Made by a program: the position numbers and the translations under genes. From Krasilnikovozyma curviuscula (lineage: Eukaryota > Basidiomycota > Tremellomycetes > Cystofilobasidiales > Mrakiaceae): DNA of 64,000 nt. Location of the stretch: NCBI GenBank assembly GCA_014825775.1, contig MVAQ01000091.1, positions 1 to 64,000 on the forward strand, written 5' to 3'. A model generated the notes under the pieces. The model was not told where the DNA came from and did no database searches. It was given only the letters and a program-made list of their open reading frames with translations. Shown here piece after piece: positions 11,424 through 23,057 of this stretch (position 1 is its first letter; the number at the start of each line of letters is the position of its first letter).

Positions 11424-12795
11424 GGCCATCGTTCATTTTGGGTATATTCTCTGATTATGTATATAGGTTTGTATTGCTTGCCACAATTTCATGAGCGAGG
11501 TACTCGACAAAGCCAACAGCGCTCGCTCTCTTTCAAAATTCTCACCGGAACGCTCATTCACACATATGACACCACATTGACGGATGACATCTTCCACCTA
11601 GGTACGAGATAGAAGCAGGCTCAGGAACAATCCAGGGGGGAGACGAACTCTGCTTGATCATTACCCAACATTGGGACCTCACTTGTAAGTGTACACTCTT
11701 TCTTGATTTACTTTTAGAATTTCTTGCAACAAATTACTGAAAAGGGCGGAGGGTCCAAACTGACAATGTCGTTTGTTTTTCTATTGGACCGACCATTCAA
11801 CAAAGTTTTACACTTCAAACGGCCTTTCTGGACAAAATCAGACCCCTAATTGGTCTTAAAGCCTGAACCCCTTTCGCAGCCTATCATCCTCTGGGGGGTT
11901 CAAGGTGGTGTTGCATTATGAAGACTGGGCGACGTTCTCTGTACTTTCGATCACATCCGTTCAAGGCGCGGACACAGGTGTTGACATATTCCTCCATCGT
12001 TGCTTCGAGCAGCTCGATCCTACACCTTCTAAAGATAATCAATCGCTGCACTCGACAAAGTCTTCAACGTGATTGCTGCTAGAGAAGTCGCTTGATCTCA
12101 ACGGAGGTTGAAGGAACCGCACGGCTGAGAAAGCAAATGAATCCAACAATTAGATTGGGCTGTGGATTAGCGTGGATAGTTGGTTGAGTTTATGTTTCAT
12201 ACGGTGTACAACCTCTCGATCGGGTGATTATGTTGATTTTGTGGCAATAACTAAAATTGTTCACATTCCTTTGGCTGCAAGTTCGTAGAGTATTAGCAAA
12301 AAGCAAGTGAGTGTTACTTCTCAGAAGCTGAGAACGCATTACACGGCACGAGGTTCAAGTCGTCTTTGCCCCTTGTAGGGACATGGAGTGAGACGCGCTG
12401 CAGCTTCATGTCATTGAGTCAACCATGTCACAGACTGACACCTCTAACCAACCAGCTGCCTGTTTAATGCTTCATTCTTGCTACCAGATTGTATTATGTG
12501 AGGTGACGACTTTTTCTATAGCACGCCACTTGTCCCCATCTTCGATTCTGCGTCAAGTAGATGAATTCCTCCTTCTGCCCTTCTAAACCGCCTATCTGCT
12601 ATGTTTTAGTGTGACTTATTCCCTGTTTCGACAAGAGAACTAAGCTGAAGTTGAGTTGTTGGTTTAAATGCCCTCTGTTGAACCGCAAAACGAGGATTGG
12701 TGGAGAAAGCAGCACAGGGACCAGGTGGGAAAAAAATGTATCAATAACTTAAAAACAGCACGGAATGACCATACACTCCAAGAAATAAAGCAGTA
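11424..12795. other. intergenic region containing gene-like debris
   Basis: The right two thirds (12.1-12.8 kb) show no coding signal and should contain the 3' end of the OSCP gene. The left part holds protein-like fragments listed separately (11490-12070). Confidence 0.4.
11490..12070 (+). pseudogene. possible degraded gene, unknown family
   Basis: Three protein-like pieces lie in order on the plus strand. The first is LTGTLIHTYDTTLTDDIFHL; a one-base shift away, YEIEAGSGTIQGGDELCLII with QHWDLT follows and ends at a GTAAGT donor. The last piece reads HYEDWATFSVLSITSVQGAD and TGVDIFLHRCFEQLD, then stops at TGA near 12070. A middle piece (GGSKLTMSFVFLLDRPFNK) may be an exon or intron read-through. 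No clean ATG-to-stop splice model works without a frame shift, so I treat it as a probable pseudogene. It could also be a real gene with unusual introns. The family is not recognised. Confidence 0.25.
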
Positions 12796-13640
12796 CTAAC
12801 GAGCAAGGACAGCGTTCAGCTTGTTGACTTTACTCTGAGCCGACAAATCGATCGATTTGTCACCGACTTCAATAATGATTCCACCGAGAATATCAGCCTT
12901 GACCTTGTTGACAACTCTCAGGGCCTTTCCCTTCGCACTCTCCGAGTTCTTCAAGGTAGTTTCGATTTGGCTAAGGGTCTTTGAGTCCAAAGGAGCGGCG
13001 GAGGTGACGAGGACTTCAAGGGAACCGGTGTGGGCTTTGACGAGAACGTCGAAGTCTTCGAGGACCTGCTGGATAGAAGCGAGACGACCATTTTCGGAAA
13101 GGACCTCGAGAAGAGAGGTGGTGATGGGAGTGATCTTGGAGAATTTGGAGGTCAAGGAGGAGAGGGCTGAGGCTCTTTCAGAGGCGGAAAGGGTTGGGTT
13201 GACTGCAGGAGGGCAGCGAAGACGACAGGTTTGATAACAGTATCAAGCAAGAACATACAGAACAACAACATCAGCGATCTGATCTATACTTTCCTTAACA
13301 TATGCTTCACGTAAAGTCGGCGGTGGAAATAATTAACTCACTGAGGAAAGCAGCGGATTCATCACCCTTGGAAATCAAGTCGCCAATGGCCTTCAAGTCG
13401 GCAGATGTCTGGGTAAGGGTGGATTCTCCCTTGGTGAGAGCTCCAACAAATGCAGCAGAAGCGTACTTTCCCGTCAACGTCTGGAGAGCAACTGGGGCCT
13501 GAAGAAGGGTAGAGGGTGTACAAAACCAAACGTCAATTCTTTGCACAGAAAAAGAGGGTGAAGAGGGGCCGACGTACCACGACCTTGGAGGAAGTAGCGT
13601 AGGAACGGCTGATGACACGGGAAGCTGATCTGGAGAACAT
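12796..13640 (-). CDS. ATP5: mitochondrial ATP synthase subunit OSCP (subunit 5)
   Basis: Three exons. The start at 13640 gives MFSRSASRVISRSYATSSK, an Arg/Ser-rich mitochondrial presequence. The mature part begins APVALQTLTGKYASAAFVGAL, the typical OSCP/delta N-terminus. Exon 3 carries NPTLSASERASALSS, the central FDVLVKAHTGSLEVLVTSA region and the C-terminal signature block KVKADILGGIIIEVGDKSID, ending NAVLAR. OSCP sits on top of F1 and joins it to the peripheral stalk of the F1Fo ATP synthase in the inner mitochondrial membrane. Length (about 215 residues) and motif order match the family. Confidence 0.95.
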
Positions 13641-14158
13641 CCTGATTAAGAATCAACTGGGGTGTGGTCGACAGAATCAGAGGTCGTCTCAGCGTATTGC
13701 TGCAGCGGTGCGATGGGAAAAAAGTGTGGCCAAAAATTTCAGGCGCGAGATGAGGATAACAACGAGAACAAGGGGAGATACGAGGGGAACGATCAATCGT
13801 ATTAATTTCTACTTGCAAAAAGATCAAGGATCATACAAAGAACCCAAAAAAATAATATGCGTGCAGCGCAGATCTCAACTCATTCCCCCCTGCCCCGCAA
13901 CTTGAAAGGTCGTAACGAGACTGCATTCCCTCCTTTTTAAGTGGTTCGCTGACCAGCTCTGGCTGTGGTAAAAATGACTTTGGCGTTGAATAAATAACAA
14001 CATATTGTAAGGGAAGAAGCTTGTCGTGCTACAATAACGGTATAAGAAAGATGCGGGAAGAGATCGTTAACAACGTGTGACAAGCTATAGCCAGAGGTAT
14101 CAGGCGGAACTAACAATAGATTGAAACAGCCGCCCTTAACATGAAAATTCTTCAATTG
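13641..14158. other. intergenic, OSCP promoter side
   Basis: This is the upstream region of the minus-strand OSCP gene and the downstream region of the minus-strand PIG-P gene. No further coding signal was seen. Confidence 0.5.
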
Positions 14159-14850
14159 TCACTGGGCACTGGCCTCCAAACTCACAACTCGTCTCTTTCT
14201 TCGCCCGTACGCGACTTCACACACGACACCAAGAGGAATATCCCAAGGCTCTGGGTCTGAAACTCCTATAGATTTGGCATATGAAGGGCTGGTGGTATGT
14301 CGAAGCAAATTGGGCACTGGGGCAGTTGGGACGAAGAAGCGACAGAGCTGCGATGGTGACGGTGACGGTTCAGAAGGCAGGATGAAGCCACGGTCATCTA
14401 AATCCGGCTCGAATGTTAAACTTTTGATCGGATACAGAAGGTAGTGATGGAATTCAGTGCTTATCTTACCCGTAATCAAGCAGCTGTCTTCCGAATCAGG
14501 CGTACTCGCCAGCATCAACCACAGGTAGCACCAATACGCCGTCAAGAACAGCATCACGGTCCAGCAAGGGATCAAGACGCTCCATTCTTTGTTTGGGTAC
14601 CATGTGATTCCTGCGTAGTCCAGACACGACGATGGGAGCAGCGCCCAGAGCAAGTAGATGACACCAAAGGTCTGTAGGACATGCTCGTCAGCTTGAAATA
14701 ATAGAAGAATAGACTATGCCATATACTTACGCTCGTTGAGATAGCAGCAAGAAACCCATAAACCTCCTTAGCTTTTGGTCCAAATGAAATTTCTGCCTCC
14801 TCAGATAGCAATTCAGCACCAATCCCATTTGTCAAAGAGGTTTCTGCCAT
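14159..14850 (-). CDS. GPI19: GPI N-acetylglucosaminyltransferase subunit P (PIG-P/Gpi19)
   Basis: Three exons; the start at 14850 reads MAETSLTNGIGAELL. The PIG-P domain follows: KEVYGFLAAISTS, then across the first intron VIYLLWALLPSSCLDYAGITWYP, NKEWSVLIPCWTVM and a second hydrophobic segment, giving two membrane spans with the conserved W-YP between them. A second intron (GTAAGA...TTTAG) connects SCLIT to DDRGFILPSEPSP. The C-terminal part is a Pro/Ser-rich cytosolic tail with a basic cluster (YGRRKRRV). PIG-P is a small subunit of the ER complex that transfers GlcNAc to phosphatidylinositol, the first step of GPI-anchor synthesis. The window also encodes a likely GPI-anchored client (GH16 at 19822-21618). 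Confidence 0.88.
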
Positions 14851-15232
14851 TTTTGAGCTCTTGTTTCACTCAAAGCATGATTGTACCACCCGGCAGAAGT
14901 TCTACCTATAGATCCAGGTTATATTTCCCTTTGACCGGTAGGAAGCTAAGCACGTTGCGCTTCCCTTTGCTGTGGACCTTTCTGGTCAGATCGTTTCCTA
15001 TATTTTTTTCTCTATTCTCAGCGGCATCTCCTCTGCTATACGCTGATCAAACAGTGAATAGGCTCGAGTAGTTGCTCTCAGCAATTTTCCATTCGTGCCC
15101 GCCACGTTCCATCCCTCTATCCCAGCAACCCTTGCCCCAGTTGTTTTCCCAACAACGACCTTCTCTGGTCAACCTAGCAAACGCCATCCATTTCCTGCCT
15201 TGACTTTAAGCCATCTTCTATCGTTGCCCAGT
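14851..15232. promoter_or_regulatory. divergent promoter PIG-P / SNU66
   Basis: A 382-base stretch between the starts of two genes transcribed away from each other, so it should carry both promoters. The right half is C/T-rich, as expected for a fungal 5' UTR. No specific factor site is claimed. Confidence 0.5.
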
Positions 15233-17924
15233 ATGGCGGACTCAGAAATGACGCTCGAAGAGACCAACAAGCTGAGGATATCGCTGGGTATGAAGCCGTT
15301 AGGTGAGCCTTCTGCATCCAGTGGTGAACCCGCAGAGTTGGATGCAGATCAACAAGCTGAACTCAATTGGAAGCAGAGAAAGGAAGATGAAGAGAAGGAT
15401 GCTGCTTCAAAGTAGGTGCTTGGTTTTTTGGTAGTGCAATTAGTTTCTACGCAGGTGAATGAATGACTGACTACCTCCCTCACCTTCTCGCTCTTGGTTC
15501 GCAGGGCTCTGGCAGCGAAGATAGCAAAGAAGAAGAACAAACAGGAGCTCAATGCCAAACTCAAAGGCTCAACACTCGGTGACGAGGAGCCTGGTCTTGC
15601 TTCATCGAAGGATTGGTTGAAGCAGGCGAGCAAAAGGGCTAAAGAATTGAAGGAGAAGGAGAAGGAGAGGTTAAAGATGGAGAAGAGGAGAAAGGAACAG
15701 GAAGAACAAGATGCACTGTACGGCGAAGGTAAGTGTCTTACTAATCTCAAGTTGGAGTCAGTTCGACTACCGGCGCTCGATGGAAAACTGACCTTCATCC
15801 GGCTTTTACTTAAACTCTCCATAGACGACCTCACAGGCTTGAAAGTCTCGCATGATGTGGATGCTTTTGAAGAAGGTGAAGAACACATCCTGACCCTGAA
15901 GGACTCCCGAATTCTTGACAACGACAACGAAGACGAGCTTGAAAATGTCGACCTGGCCTACACGGAAGCAACCAACAAGAACGTCGATCTGAAGAGGAAG
16001 AGAAAGGAGCAGGAGTACAAGGGCTATGATGACGACGAGTTCGATCCTGCAAATATTGGGAAGAAGAAGAATGTTCTAGGGAAATACGACGAGGAGGACG
16101 AGAGCAGCGGCTTCAGACTTGGTGGTGCGCCTCCAAAGAAAAAGGAGAAGAATGCTGAGGATGAAGACACTTCAAATAAAGTGCTCCTTGATGGTGGCTT
16201 AACTTATCTCAGCAAGTAGTTTTTTTCCGACGTGAGTCCTCGTGACAGATTAGAACTGACCTCCTTCTTTCGTTCTCTCACTGCAGAAAACCTTGAAGTG
16301 TCAGACTACCTCCAAGAAGGGGAATCAGGATTCAAAGTTAAGAAGAAGAAGAAGCCAAAATCTCAGTCATCCGCTCGAGCTCGTCCAGAAGCTGATCCGG
16401 AAGAAATGCAGGTAGAAGATGAAAAGCCGGTAGTCCCTCAAGCACCCGTTGAGAACTACGTCGATGATGATGATCTACAACTGGAGTTGGCTAGGAATAG
16501 AAGACTGAAAGCGAAGAAGATTGGAAATGGGAAGAAGCTCTCGCCCGAGGACATCGCTAAACAACGTACGAGCTTTCCTGATGGTGATAGTCTAAGTGTG
16601 GGATGCTGACTTCCTGTCTGTTCAATAGTGGCCGAGCAACAAGCTGAAGAAGCTACGGCGCTTGCAGTCGAGCGAGCGTCCGCTGCTGCCGCAGTCGTTG
16701 GAAATGAAGACGACGGCGAAGGTGGAGTGATACAATTCGACGACACATCCGAGTTTGTTCGATCCATCAACATCCCCGTGTTGGCTGAGCCCATTGTGCG
16801 CGTCATCAAGACGGAGACTGTCAAGGAAGAACCTGAAGGTGATATCGACATGAACGCCGTCCTCGCTGGCCCGAGTGGGACGTCTGGCGATGTCGAGATG
16901 GAGGATGGCGAGATGGATGATGAAGATGAACAGCTGGCTCTAGCTGCACTTAGACAGGGACTGAGTATTGAGGAAATGAGGACTAAGATGGATGCTGAAC
17001 TCGACGAAGGTGAAGTTAAGGAAGAAGAGAGCGAGAATGGTGCTGTTCCAGAGGATGGTGTAAGTTCTGCTCTCTGCATCCTTCTTTTACGAACTGTGCG
17101 ATGATTGATTGGTTTCCTTTGCTCGTCCCCCTTCACAGATTGGATCAGCCGCCGAACCGACACTCGGACGAGGACTGGGTGGTGCTCTTGCTCTTCTCAG
17201 GATGACAGGTACCGCACCCAAAACGACTCAGGAAGGCCTCGATCGAGAAAAAGTTCAGAAGGAGAAGGATTTATGGCTTGCTGATCGTCGACGACGACAA
17301 GCAGCACGTGATCTGGAGCGCATCAAATCAAGAGGAGAGAACAAAGATCAGGCAACGAGGGAGTATGAGAACAGGCTCCGTGAGCAGAGGGAGGCCCGAG
17401 AAAGCTTGGAAGCGTACAAGACGTACAAGCCGGATGTGGAGATTGTCTACCACGATGAGTTTGGTAGGACGCTTACTCCGAAGGAAGCTTGGAAGGCTCT
17501 CTCTCATCGATTCCAGTACGTTCAAATACCTTCCCCCCTCTCTCTTCATGCATTTTATATCACTAAGTGATTATTGTTTCTTGCTTGGAATTCTCAGTGG
17601 TAAAGGATCTGGTAAAGCCAAGGAAGAGAAGCGTCTTCAACGTATCAAAGAAGAAATGAAGCGAAACGCCATGTCGCACGGCGACACTCCTCTCAGCATG
17701 AGTAAGACATTCCAGGAGAGACAGGAGAGGACTGGAGAACACTACATGATCCTCTCAACCGGTAACAAAGGGTAATAGCACATTGTCCACCTCACTGTCG
17801 ATCAACTTTCTGATTCTTCCTATCTCTATTTCTTTTTAAATACAACAGGTCTATATCTGAAGATGCTTTCGACAAGGGCAAGGGCAAGAAGAAGCGCCAA
17901 GATGGTCCGAGGGTCCTTGGCTAG
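15233..17924 (+). CDS. SNU66: U4/U6.U5 tri-snRNP protein SNU66/SART1
   Basis: Multi-exon gene. The ATG at 15233 (MADSEMTLEETNKLRISLGM) fits the conserved SART1 N-terminal motif; an in-frame region upstream is probably 5' UTR. Conserved blocks follow in order: long Lys/Glu coiled coils (ASKRAKELKEKEKERLKM), LYGE then across an intron DDLTGLKVSHDVDAFEEG, SFDPAN-like DDDEFDPANIGKKKNVLGKY, a Gly/Leu segment VLLDGGLTYLSK joined to NLEVSDYLQ, later GLGGALALLRMTG, YHDEFGRTLTPKEAWKALSHRF and the C-terminal HGDTPLSMSKTFQERQE. The final exon ends GPRVLG. The protein is needed to assemble the tri-snRNP and activate the spliceosome in the nucleus, consistent with this intron-rich genome. It is transcribed away from PIG-P and converges with the next gene. 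Confidence 0.93.
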
Positions 17925-18137
17925 GTGGTTCGCAGTGGATTGAAGATCGAGGGACGAAAAAAGATATTGTTTGTAAGATAAAAATGTTCTATGGACATAG
18001 TTGTATATTTCCTAGACTGGTTCGTCAGTGGACCGAGCGCGAAGCGCAGAAGGGATGACTTATGATCTCTCACGAATATCAGCAATCGAACGAACAGCAC
18101 CTTCATAAGAGAATCAAAAACTTCAGCTTAAATTATG

Positions 18138-19046
18138 CTATAGACACTTGAAGACATCCCAGTCATCTCTAAACTCGACAATCGCGTTCTTCGGCAGCCC
18201 TAATCGGTTGCTCTCCACCATCACCTTCACCGCTTTCTCCTCCTGCACTAGAGCGGGCAATAAAGCGACCTTTCTTATATTTACCAGTCTCCTGAAGACG
18301 TCCAACCCTGTAATGGTCCACTGATATACCACCATCTCCATCGGGCTTGAGACCATCAGCAGCTCCAGCTCATCAAACGGCACCTCTGACCCATCTTGAA
18401 GTAAGAAATTAATGAGGGAGCACCAATCAACTCTTAACGCTCGAGTTCGATGAAGGAGACTTGATTGACAGATCGGTCGTCCAGAGATCAGGTAGTCCCA
18501 GATGGTGCTAAACTCCCAAGAGACATACGTGCACGAAATACCTCCGAGGAAATCAACAAATGACTGAGCTTCCGCTTCTGTATAGACCTCATCCAGCCCA
18601 CCGATGTCGATCTCTTCCAAGTTGGGTAACAATTGTCGACCGAGGCGCGAGACAAGAAAGAGATCCGGACAGCGAATCCAGTCCCTCAACTTGAGCACCT
18701 TAACCTTTGTGAAGATATCACTGGAGGTAACGTTTATACCCTGCTGCACGTCAATCCACAGCCTCTGAAACGCAAGTGCCGAGAAATGCGTGGGGAGAAC
18801 CACCGTGCGGTACGCCAGCGGCTCCCCCAGTCTTCGGAAGGTCTGGCAAACGGTGAGAAGGCGGGTGTTGTCAATGGGTAAGGAGAAGTTGGTGATAAGA
18901 TAGGAGAGGATGAGTTGCAGAAGTTCGGGTAAGAGGACGTCGACGAGTGACCTTCTGCTAGTGCTGTGAGTCGAAAGGGGGAGCGATACGCTGGATAGTT
19001 GTAGTGAGAATGGGTTCGACATGAGGGAGTAGTATTCATGGATCAT
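18138..19046 (-). CDS. F-box-like protein (copy A)
   Basis: An uninterrupted frame of 302 codons, unusual among the intron-rich neighbours. Near the N-terminus LVDVLLPELLQLILSYLI is followed by RLLTVCQTFRRLGEPLAYRT, the usual F-box helix pattern of a leucine/proline start and a later W/R-rich turn. The rest is a leucine-rich, repeat-like body (VKVLKLRDW; LPNLEEIDIGGLDEVY; DELELLMVSSPMEM) without a recognised domain. Fungal F-box proteins couple substrates to SCF ubiquitin ligases through Skp1. The substrate is unknown and F-box matching by eye is weak. ATG at 19046 was chosen; a second ATG nine codons further on is possible. Confidence 0.6.
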   Translation of the reverse strand: MIHEYYSLMSNPFSLQLSSVSLPLSTHSTSRRSLVDVLLPELLQLILSYLITNFSLPIDNTRLLTVCQTFRRLGEPLAYRTVVLPTHFSALAFQRLWIDVQQGINVTSSDIFTKVKVLKLRDWIRCPDLFLVSRLGRQLLPNLEEIDIGGLDEVYTEAEAQSFVDFLGGISCTYVSWEFSTIWDYLISGRPICQSSLLHRTRALRVDWCSLINFLLQDGSEVPFDELELLMVSSPMEMVVYQWTITGLDVFRRLVNIRKVALLPALVQEEKAVKVMVESNRLGLPKNAIVEFRDDWDVFKCL

Positions 19047-19821
19047 CTGGTAGAAGTGAGAATAGGATCAACCTTCGAGAAGAGGAAGTTGAGTGTGACT
19101 GGATGCGTAGCTAGAGATCGAATATACCTCCTCTCGTCCATAAATTGACCCTTTATTAGCTAATGCCCTAGTTGCAAGATCCAGATCCCATGCCCTGTCA
19201 AACTAGGGCGGCAGACACAATTCTCAATTTCCCGGGGTTCACTAGAGGAACGAAAGGCTCAGAATACGTCAAAATCACTGGATTTTGGGAGCTTCAAGAC
19301 TCACCGGTTACGGTACGACTGACAGCAGATCCCAGAGTTCACAATTTCACCTTCCGGGGTGTTCCAACACCCTGAAGGTTTATGATTTTATTCTCAGGGG
19401 ACGACGTCAGAAGCTAGCGCGCACGCTGTGCTATACTCACGTCCGGTCGTATTTTATTCTGACTGCACCTCGAACAATATTGACCCTAGCTCGAAACAAT
19501 CAGCGACACTTCCTCATAAGTAGTGTGTTGAAGACAAGAAAAAAAAAGAGATGTGATAGGCACAGCCTGCTGTGGAGTTTGTTTTGATATCTCCGGTCTC
19601 AATTGAGAGGAGTGTGAGAGCTAACTCAACGTTCAATAGTGCCAAAAGGAGAATGCAAACATCTTTCAGTATCCATCCGACAATGCCTTTTTTTTCTCCT
19701 TGCTCATGGTGCTTTATTGGAAACCCCGCTGGATCCAATCTAGCTTCGGAACCCCTGTTGAGCGATGGGAATCTTCACCACGCTGGCTCCAGACCAAATT
19801 CTGGGAGAGATACTATGAAAA
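19047..19821. other. intergenic, promoters of copy A and GH16
   Basis: The stretch lies between two divergently transcribed genes. I see no gene. Open frames near 19572-19952 on the plus strand start at non-ATG codons and are replaced by the signal-peptide exon at 19822. Confidence 0.5.
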
Positions 19822-21618
19822 ATGCTGACTGTTTTATTGTCTCTTTGGCTTCCTCTAAGCGTCCTAGCAATCCCGTATTCCCTACAGGTAAGCATCATCA
19901 CACTTTGACCTCTTCAAGAGCATCGAGGCGGTTTATACTACACTACTTCTGAGCCTAGGATAACTATTCCGGTGGGAATTTCTTCAATCTCTGGACATTC
20001 TTCACCGAAGCGGACCCGAGCAACGGTGCTGTGAGATATTTGAATGTCAGCGAAGCTTGGAATGCTGGATTAGTCTATTTCACGGAGGCTTTGAACGTGA
20101 GTCTCCTACTCTCTTCAAGGGTTCCAAGGTTGCGCTCAACTTGGGTGTTTGTAAACAGCCAGTAATACAGAGAACCACTGGGACAACTTCAGTGACGGTG
20201 TACCAAGGCCGTCCATCAGACTTCATTCATTAGGTGCGCACATCTTGATCAGGGAACGGTCAGACGAATGCCAGATTTTGAAGATTAATTTCTCCAGCCA
20301 CTTACAACGGAGGACTATTCATTGGAGATTTCAATCATTTGCCCTTCGGATGTGGAGTCTGGGTGAGCTCATTCCAATACCACCTGAGTGACGCCACTAA
20401 GCTCCCTTCCTCCCTTCTTTCCTCAAAGCCAAGCTGGTGGACCTTCGGACCCGACTGGCCCAACAACGGAGAGCTCGATATCATTGAAGGGATCCACAAT
20501 AGTAATAACAACCAATATACAGTGCATACCAATAATAGCCTCGGCAGCTGTACGACCCCGCCCTCTATCTGGGGTCTCTACAGCGGGTATGAAGGCAGTA
20601 GTCAAGATTGCAGCGCTAATACTGGGTGTCAGGTCATTGATGATTGGTATGGTAGCTATGGAAGTGGGTTTGTCCAGGCTGGAGGTGGGGTATTTGCTAT
20701 GGTTTGGTGAGAGCGATCTCCTTCATCACAAATCTCAAGCCGTAGTTGGTCTTGACGTTCCCATGCCATTAGGGATGGAAATGGGATCAGATTTTGGTGT
20801 AAGTTGAAAGACTTTCCTGAAGCTGGCCGGAGTTTATCGGGCTGCTTTTACATCTATAGCTTGGTGGAGAGATGAGATCCCAGCCGACATTACCTCCTCT
20901 ACACCAGATCCTGATACATGGGCAACACCAAGAGCATTTTGGAGGAATGATTTATGCAATCCATTTGTTTTCTTTCATGAACATGTCAGTCTGATCCATT
21001 CGACCACTTTCCAGAAAAGACAATGACTGATGAGAGATGGTATGTTGGTTCCTCGGTTCGACAGACGATGGTGATCAGCGAGTGCAAACTTCACTTTGAT
21101 CATCATCTTCACAAACTCACTAAAAACTATTACTACAGATATTGATCTCTGTGGTGATTGGGTAAGCTTTCTTCCTGTCCTTTCCCATCGCTCCAGCTCT
21201 TCTACTTCGCATCTTTTGTCACCCATCTTGCAGGCAGGCGATGGCACCTATTCTTCCGGGGGCTGTCCAGGGAGCTGTTTAACGCAAGCGGAGACTGGAG
21301 CTAATTTTCCAGATGCGTACTTGTACGTATTGAAAATTTCAACCTCTGTCTGACGTTTCAAGTCTCTATATGGATGAGTTGGTCTCAAGCATATTTCTTC
21401 CTTGCAGCAACATCAACTATATCCGCGTCTACCAACCGTCAGCGACAACCAATTCGGCAACAAATAGCTCATACGGCTCTACTAGTGTGGCGACGGTCAG
21501 TGCCTCTACAGCGAGTGCAAGTGCTGCAAGTAGCCGGGGAGCAAGGTCGGTGAGGTCGAATATAGGAGTAGTGAGATGGGAGGCGATAGTCGCTGGTTTG
21601 CTGCTGATGTTCATATGA
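19822..21618 (+). CDS. GPI-anchored GH16 family endo-beta-1,3(4)-glucanase
   Basis: Many-exon gene. The ATG at 19822 opens a signal peptide (MLTVLLSLWLPLSVLA). The mature protein begins DNYSGGNFFNLWTFFTEADP. Next come TYNGGLFIGDFNHLPFGCGVW and, across an intron, WWTFGPDWPNNGELDIIEG. The last holds the GH16 catalytic E-x-D-x-x-E motif (ELDIIE). Further family blocks are TGCQVIDDW, QAGGGVFAM, DPDTWATPRAFW and DLCGDW then AGDGTYSSGGCPGSC, ending NINYIRVYQ. The C-terminus is a Ser/Thr/Ala-rich stalk, a small-residue region (ASSRGA) and a hydrophobic tail (AIVAGLLLMFI), the pattern of a GPI signal. GH16 enzymes of this type hydrolyse or remodel beta-1,3/1,4- or 1,6-glucans at the cell surface. Exon borders around 20110-20230 are uncertain. 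Confidence 0.85.
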
Positions 21619-21855
21619 TGATCTAACGCGATAATGATTTCACAAATTCATGAGTAACGAATCTTGCAGCCGTAGAATGAAGAGAAAAAGAAAAAGGTCG
21701 TCTATTCATTACAACAAGCGTGGTATTGTTGAAACCAAAACGCTGAGTCTACCAAAGAGGCTACAAAATGAAAGTCATTATGGGCTAAAGAGGTCTTGAA
21801 GACCATTAGCATTTTTGGTTATGGGTTGGGTTGTACAATGAGGAGAAGTCTTCGA

Positions 21856-23057
21856 CTAATTTCTTCCTTCTACTTCCCTCTCGTCCTTGCCAACCAGCTC
21901 ATCGCCCCATAACCTCCGAAGCACGCACTCCATTCCTTCCCGTCCCACAGCAGCATTCTTCCTGAATCTCTCGACAGACATGGTCTCGATTTTCTCTGCA
22001 AGCTGCTTCCACAGCCCTCGAGCGCGAATCTCGGCCGTTTGGGAGAAAAGCGTCTGAGATTTCGGTTTGGTGAGTGAGGGGGTGTAGTGGATCGTTTCGT
22101 GAACTGTTATTAAGAAAGAAGTGTACTTCAAGCGATTAGATATTGGGTGCGACAGGGCAGAGGATTAGGACTAGAACTCACCACTCAACACAGAACCGTA
22201 TGTCAGGTTCACACTAAAGGCGGTTGTTATTCTATTCACTGGATCCATGAATGAAACCTCTCGGGAATATGCTTCCTCAGATCCTCCTAATATCGATGTC
22301 ACCCATCCCTACAAGAAAAGCAATTCGATTGAAATGATATCTGTCAGTTAAGGGCTGGTGGAACCGGAAGTGAAACACAAAGAGCGAGGATAATCGAAAA
22401 ATCATTGAGCTGGAGAGCTTATCAAGATACTTCTACATGTTAATGGAACCTCATCCAGGCTCGACGGCAGTTCGGAAGAAGCGAGTGCACACATTTTTGG
22501 GCAGGCGCTCAAGACAGTGCCATCAACAAAGGTTAAACAAATGATTCCACAACGATCTGTAAAGATCTTGAAATTCCGTGAGGCTAACCAGAAAACAGGG
22601 CAGCAATGCTAGTCCGTAGCCATCTCTGACGGCTTCCCCGTGAAAATCCTTCGAAAACACTGGCCGACTCCAATGGAAATCAAGCTGGTACTCACAGGTA
22701 ACGCCTGTCTTGTCCCCAATAGCCTCTCGCTGAACAACCAAATTAATACAGAGTAAGACCATGTTCGAGTATAGAGAGAAACGGGTGTGGGAAGAAGACT
22801 CACGTCCTTATAATTCCAGTTAAAGGGTCAATCGTCCTGCTGATTGTATCCACACTGACAACATGGCTCGTCATCGGATTAGGGTATTTCTGCCATACAC
22901 CCAAAGTAACTTTCTTCCAGCTATGTCTGCAAATAGAAGAAGAGGGCAATTTTGGAATCAGCGACTCATCCCCTAATGAAAGTCGATGAGGGCTCGGACG
23001 ACCAATGAGAATGGTGTCTACTCACGGGAAATCAAAGGCGTTCTCGTACACCTTCAT
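21856..23057 (-). CDS. UPS2: UPS2/slowmo (PRELI/MSF1 domain) mitochondrial lipid-transfer protein
   Basis: Spliced gene with a very short first exon: the ATG at 23057 reads MKVYENAFDFP. The next exon carries WQKYPNPMTSHVVSVDTISR, the signature of the PRELI/UPS family. It is followed by TIDPLTGIIRTERLL, then across an intron of about 380 bases WVTSILGGSEEAYSREVSFMD, NRITTAFSVNLTYGSVLSV and HETIHYTP. The C-terminal helix is ARGLWKQLAEKIETMSVERF and the protein ends REVEGRN. Family members move phosphatidic acid or phosphatidylserine across the mitochondrial intermembrane space together with Mdm35. The YPNPM form and Glu-rich tail look nearer Ups2/slowmo than Ups1, but the subfamily is an inference. 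Confidence 0.82.

Noticed and set aside
15349..15927. Open frame of 192 codons on the minus strand
   Set aside because: Antisense to the Lys/Glu-rich SNU66 exons; no independent support.
16456..17163. Long open frame (235 codons) on the minus strand
   Set aside because: It is antisense to well-supported exons of SNU66; its Ser/Pro-rich composition is the mirror of the acidic coding strand.
19572..19952. Alternative N-terminus for the GH16 gene
   Set aside because: It starts at GTG, lacks a signal peptide, and the ATG at 19822 gives a clean signal peptide and correct splice frame.
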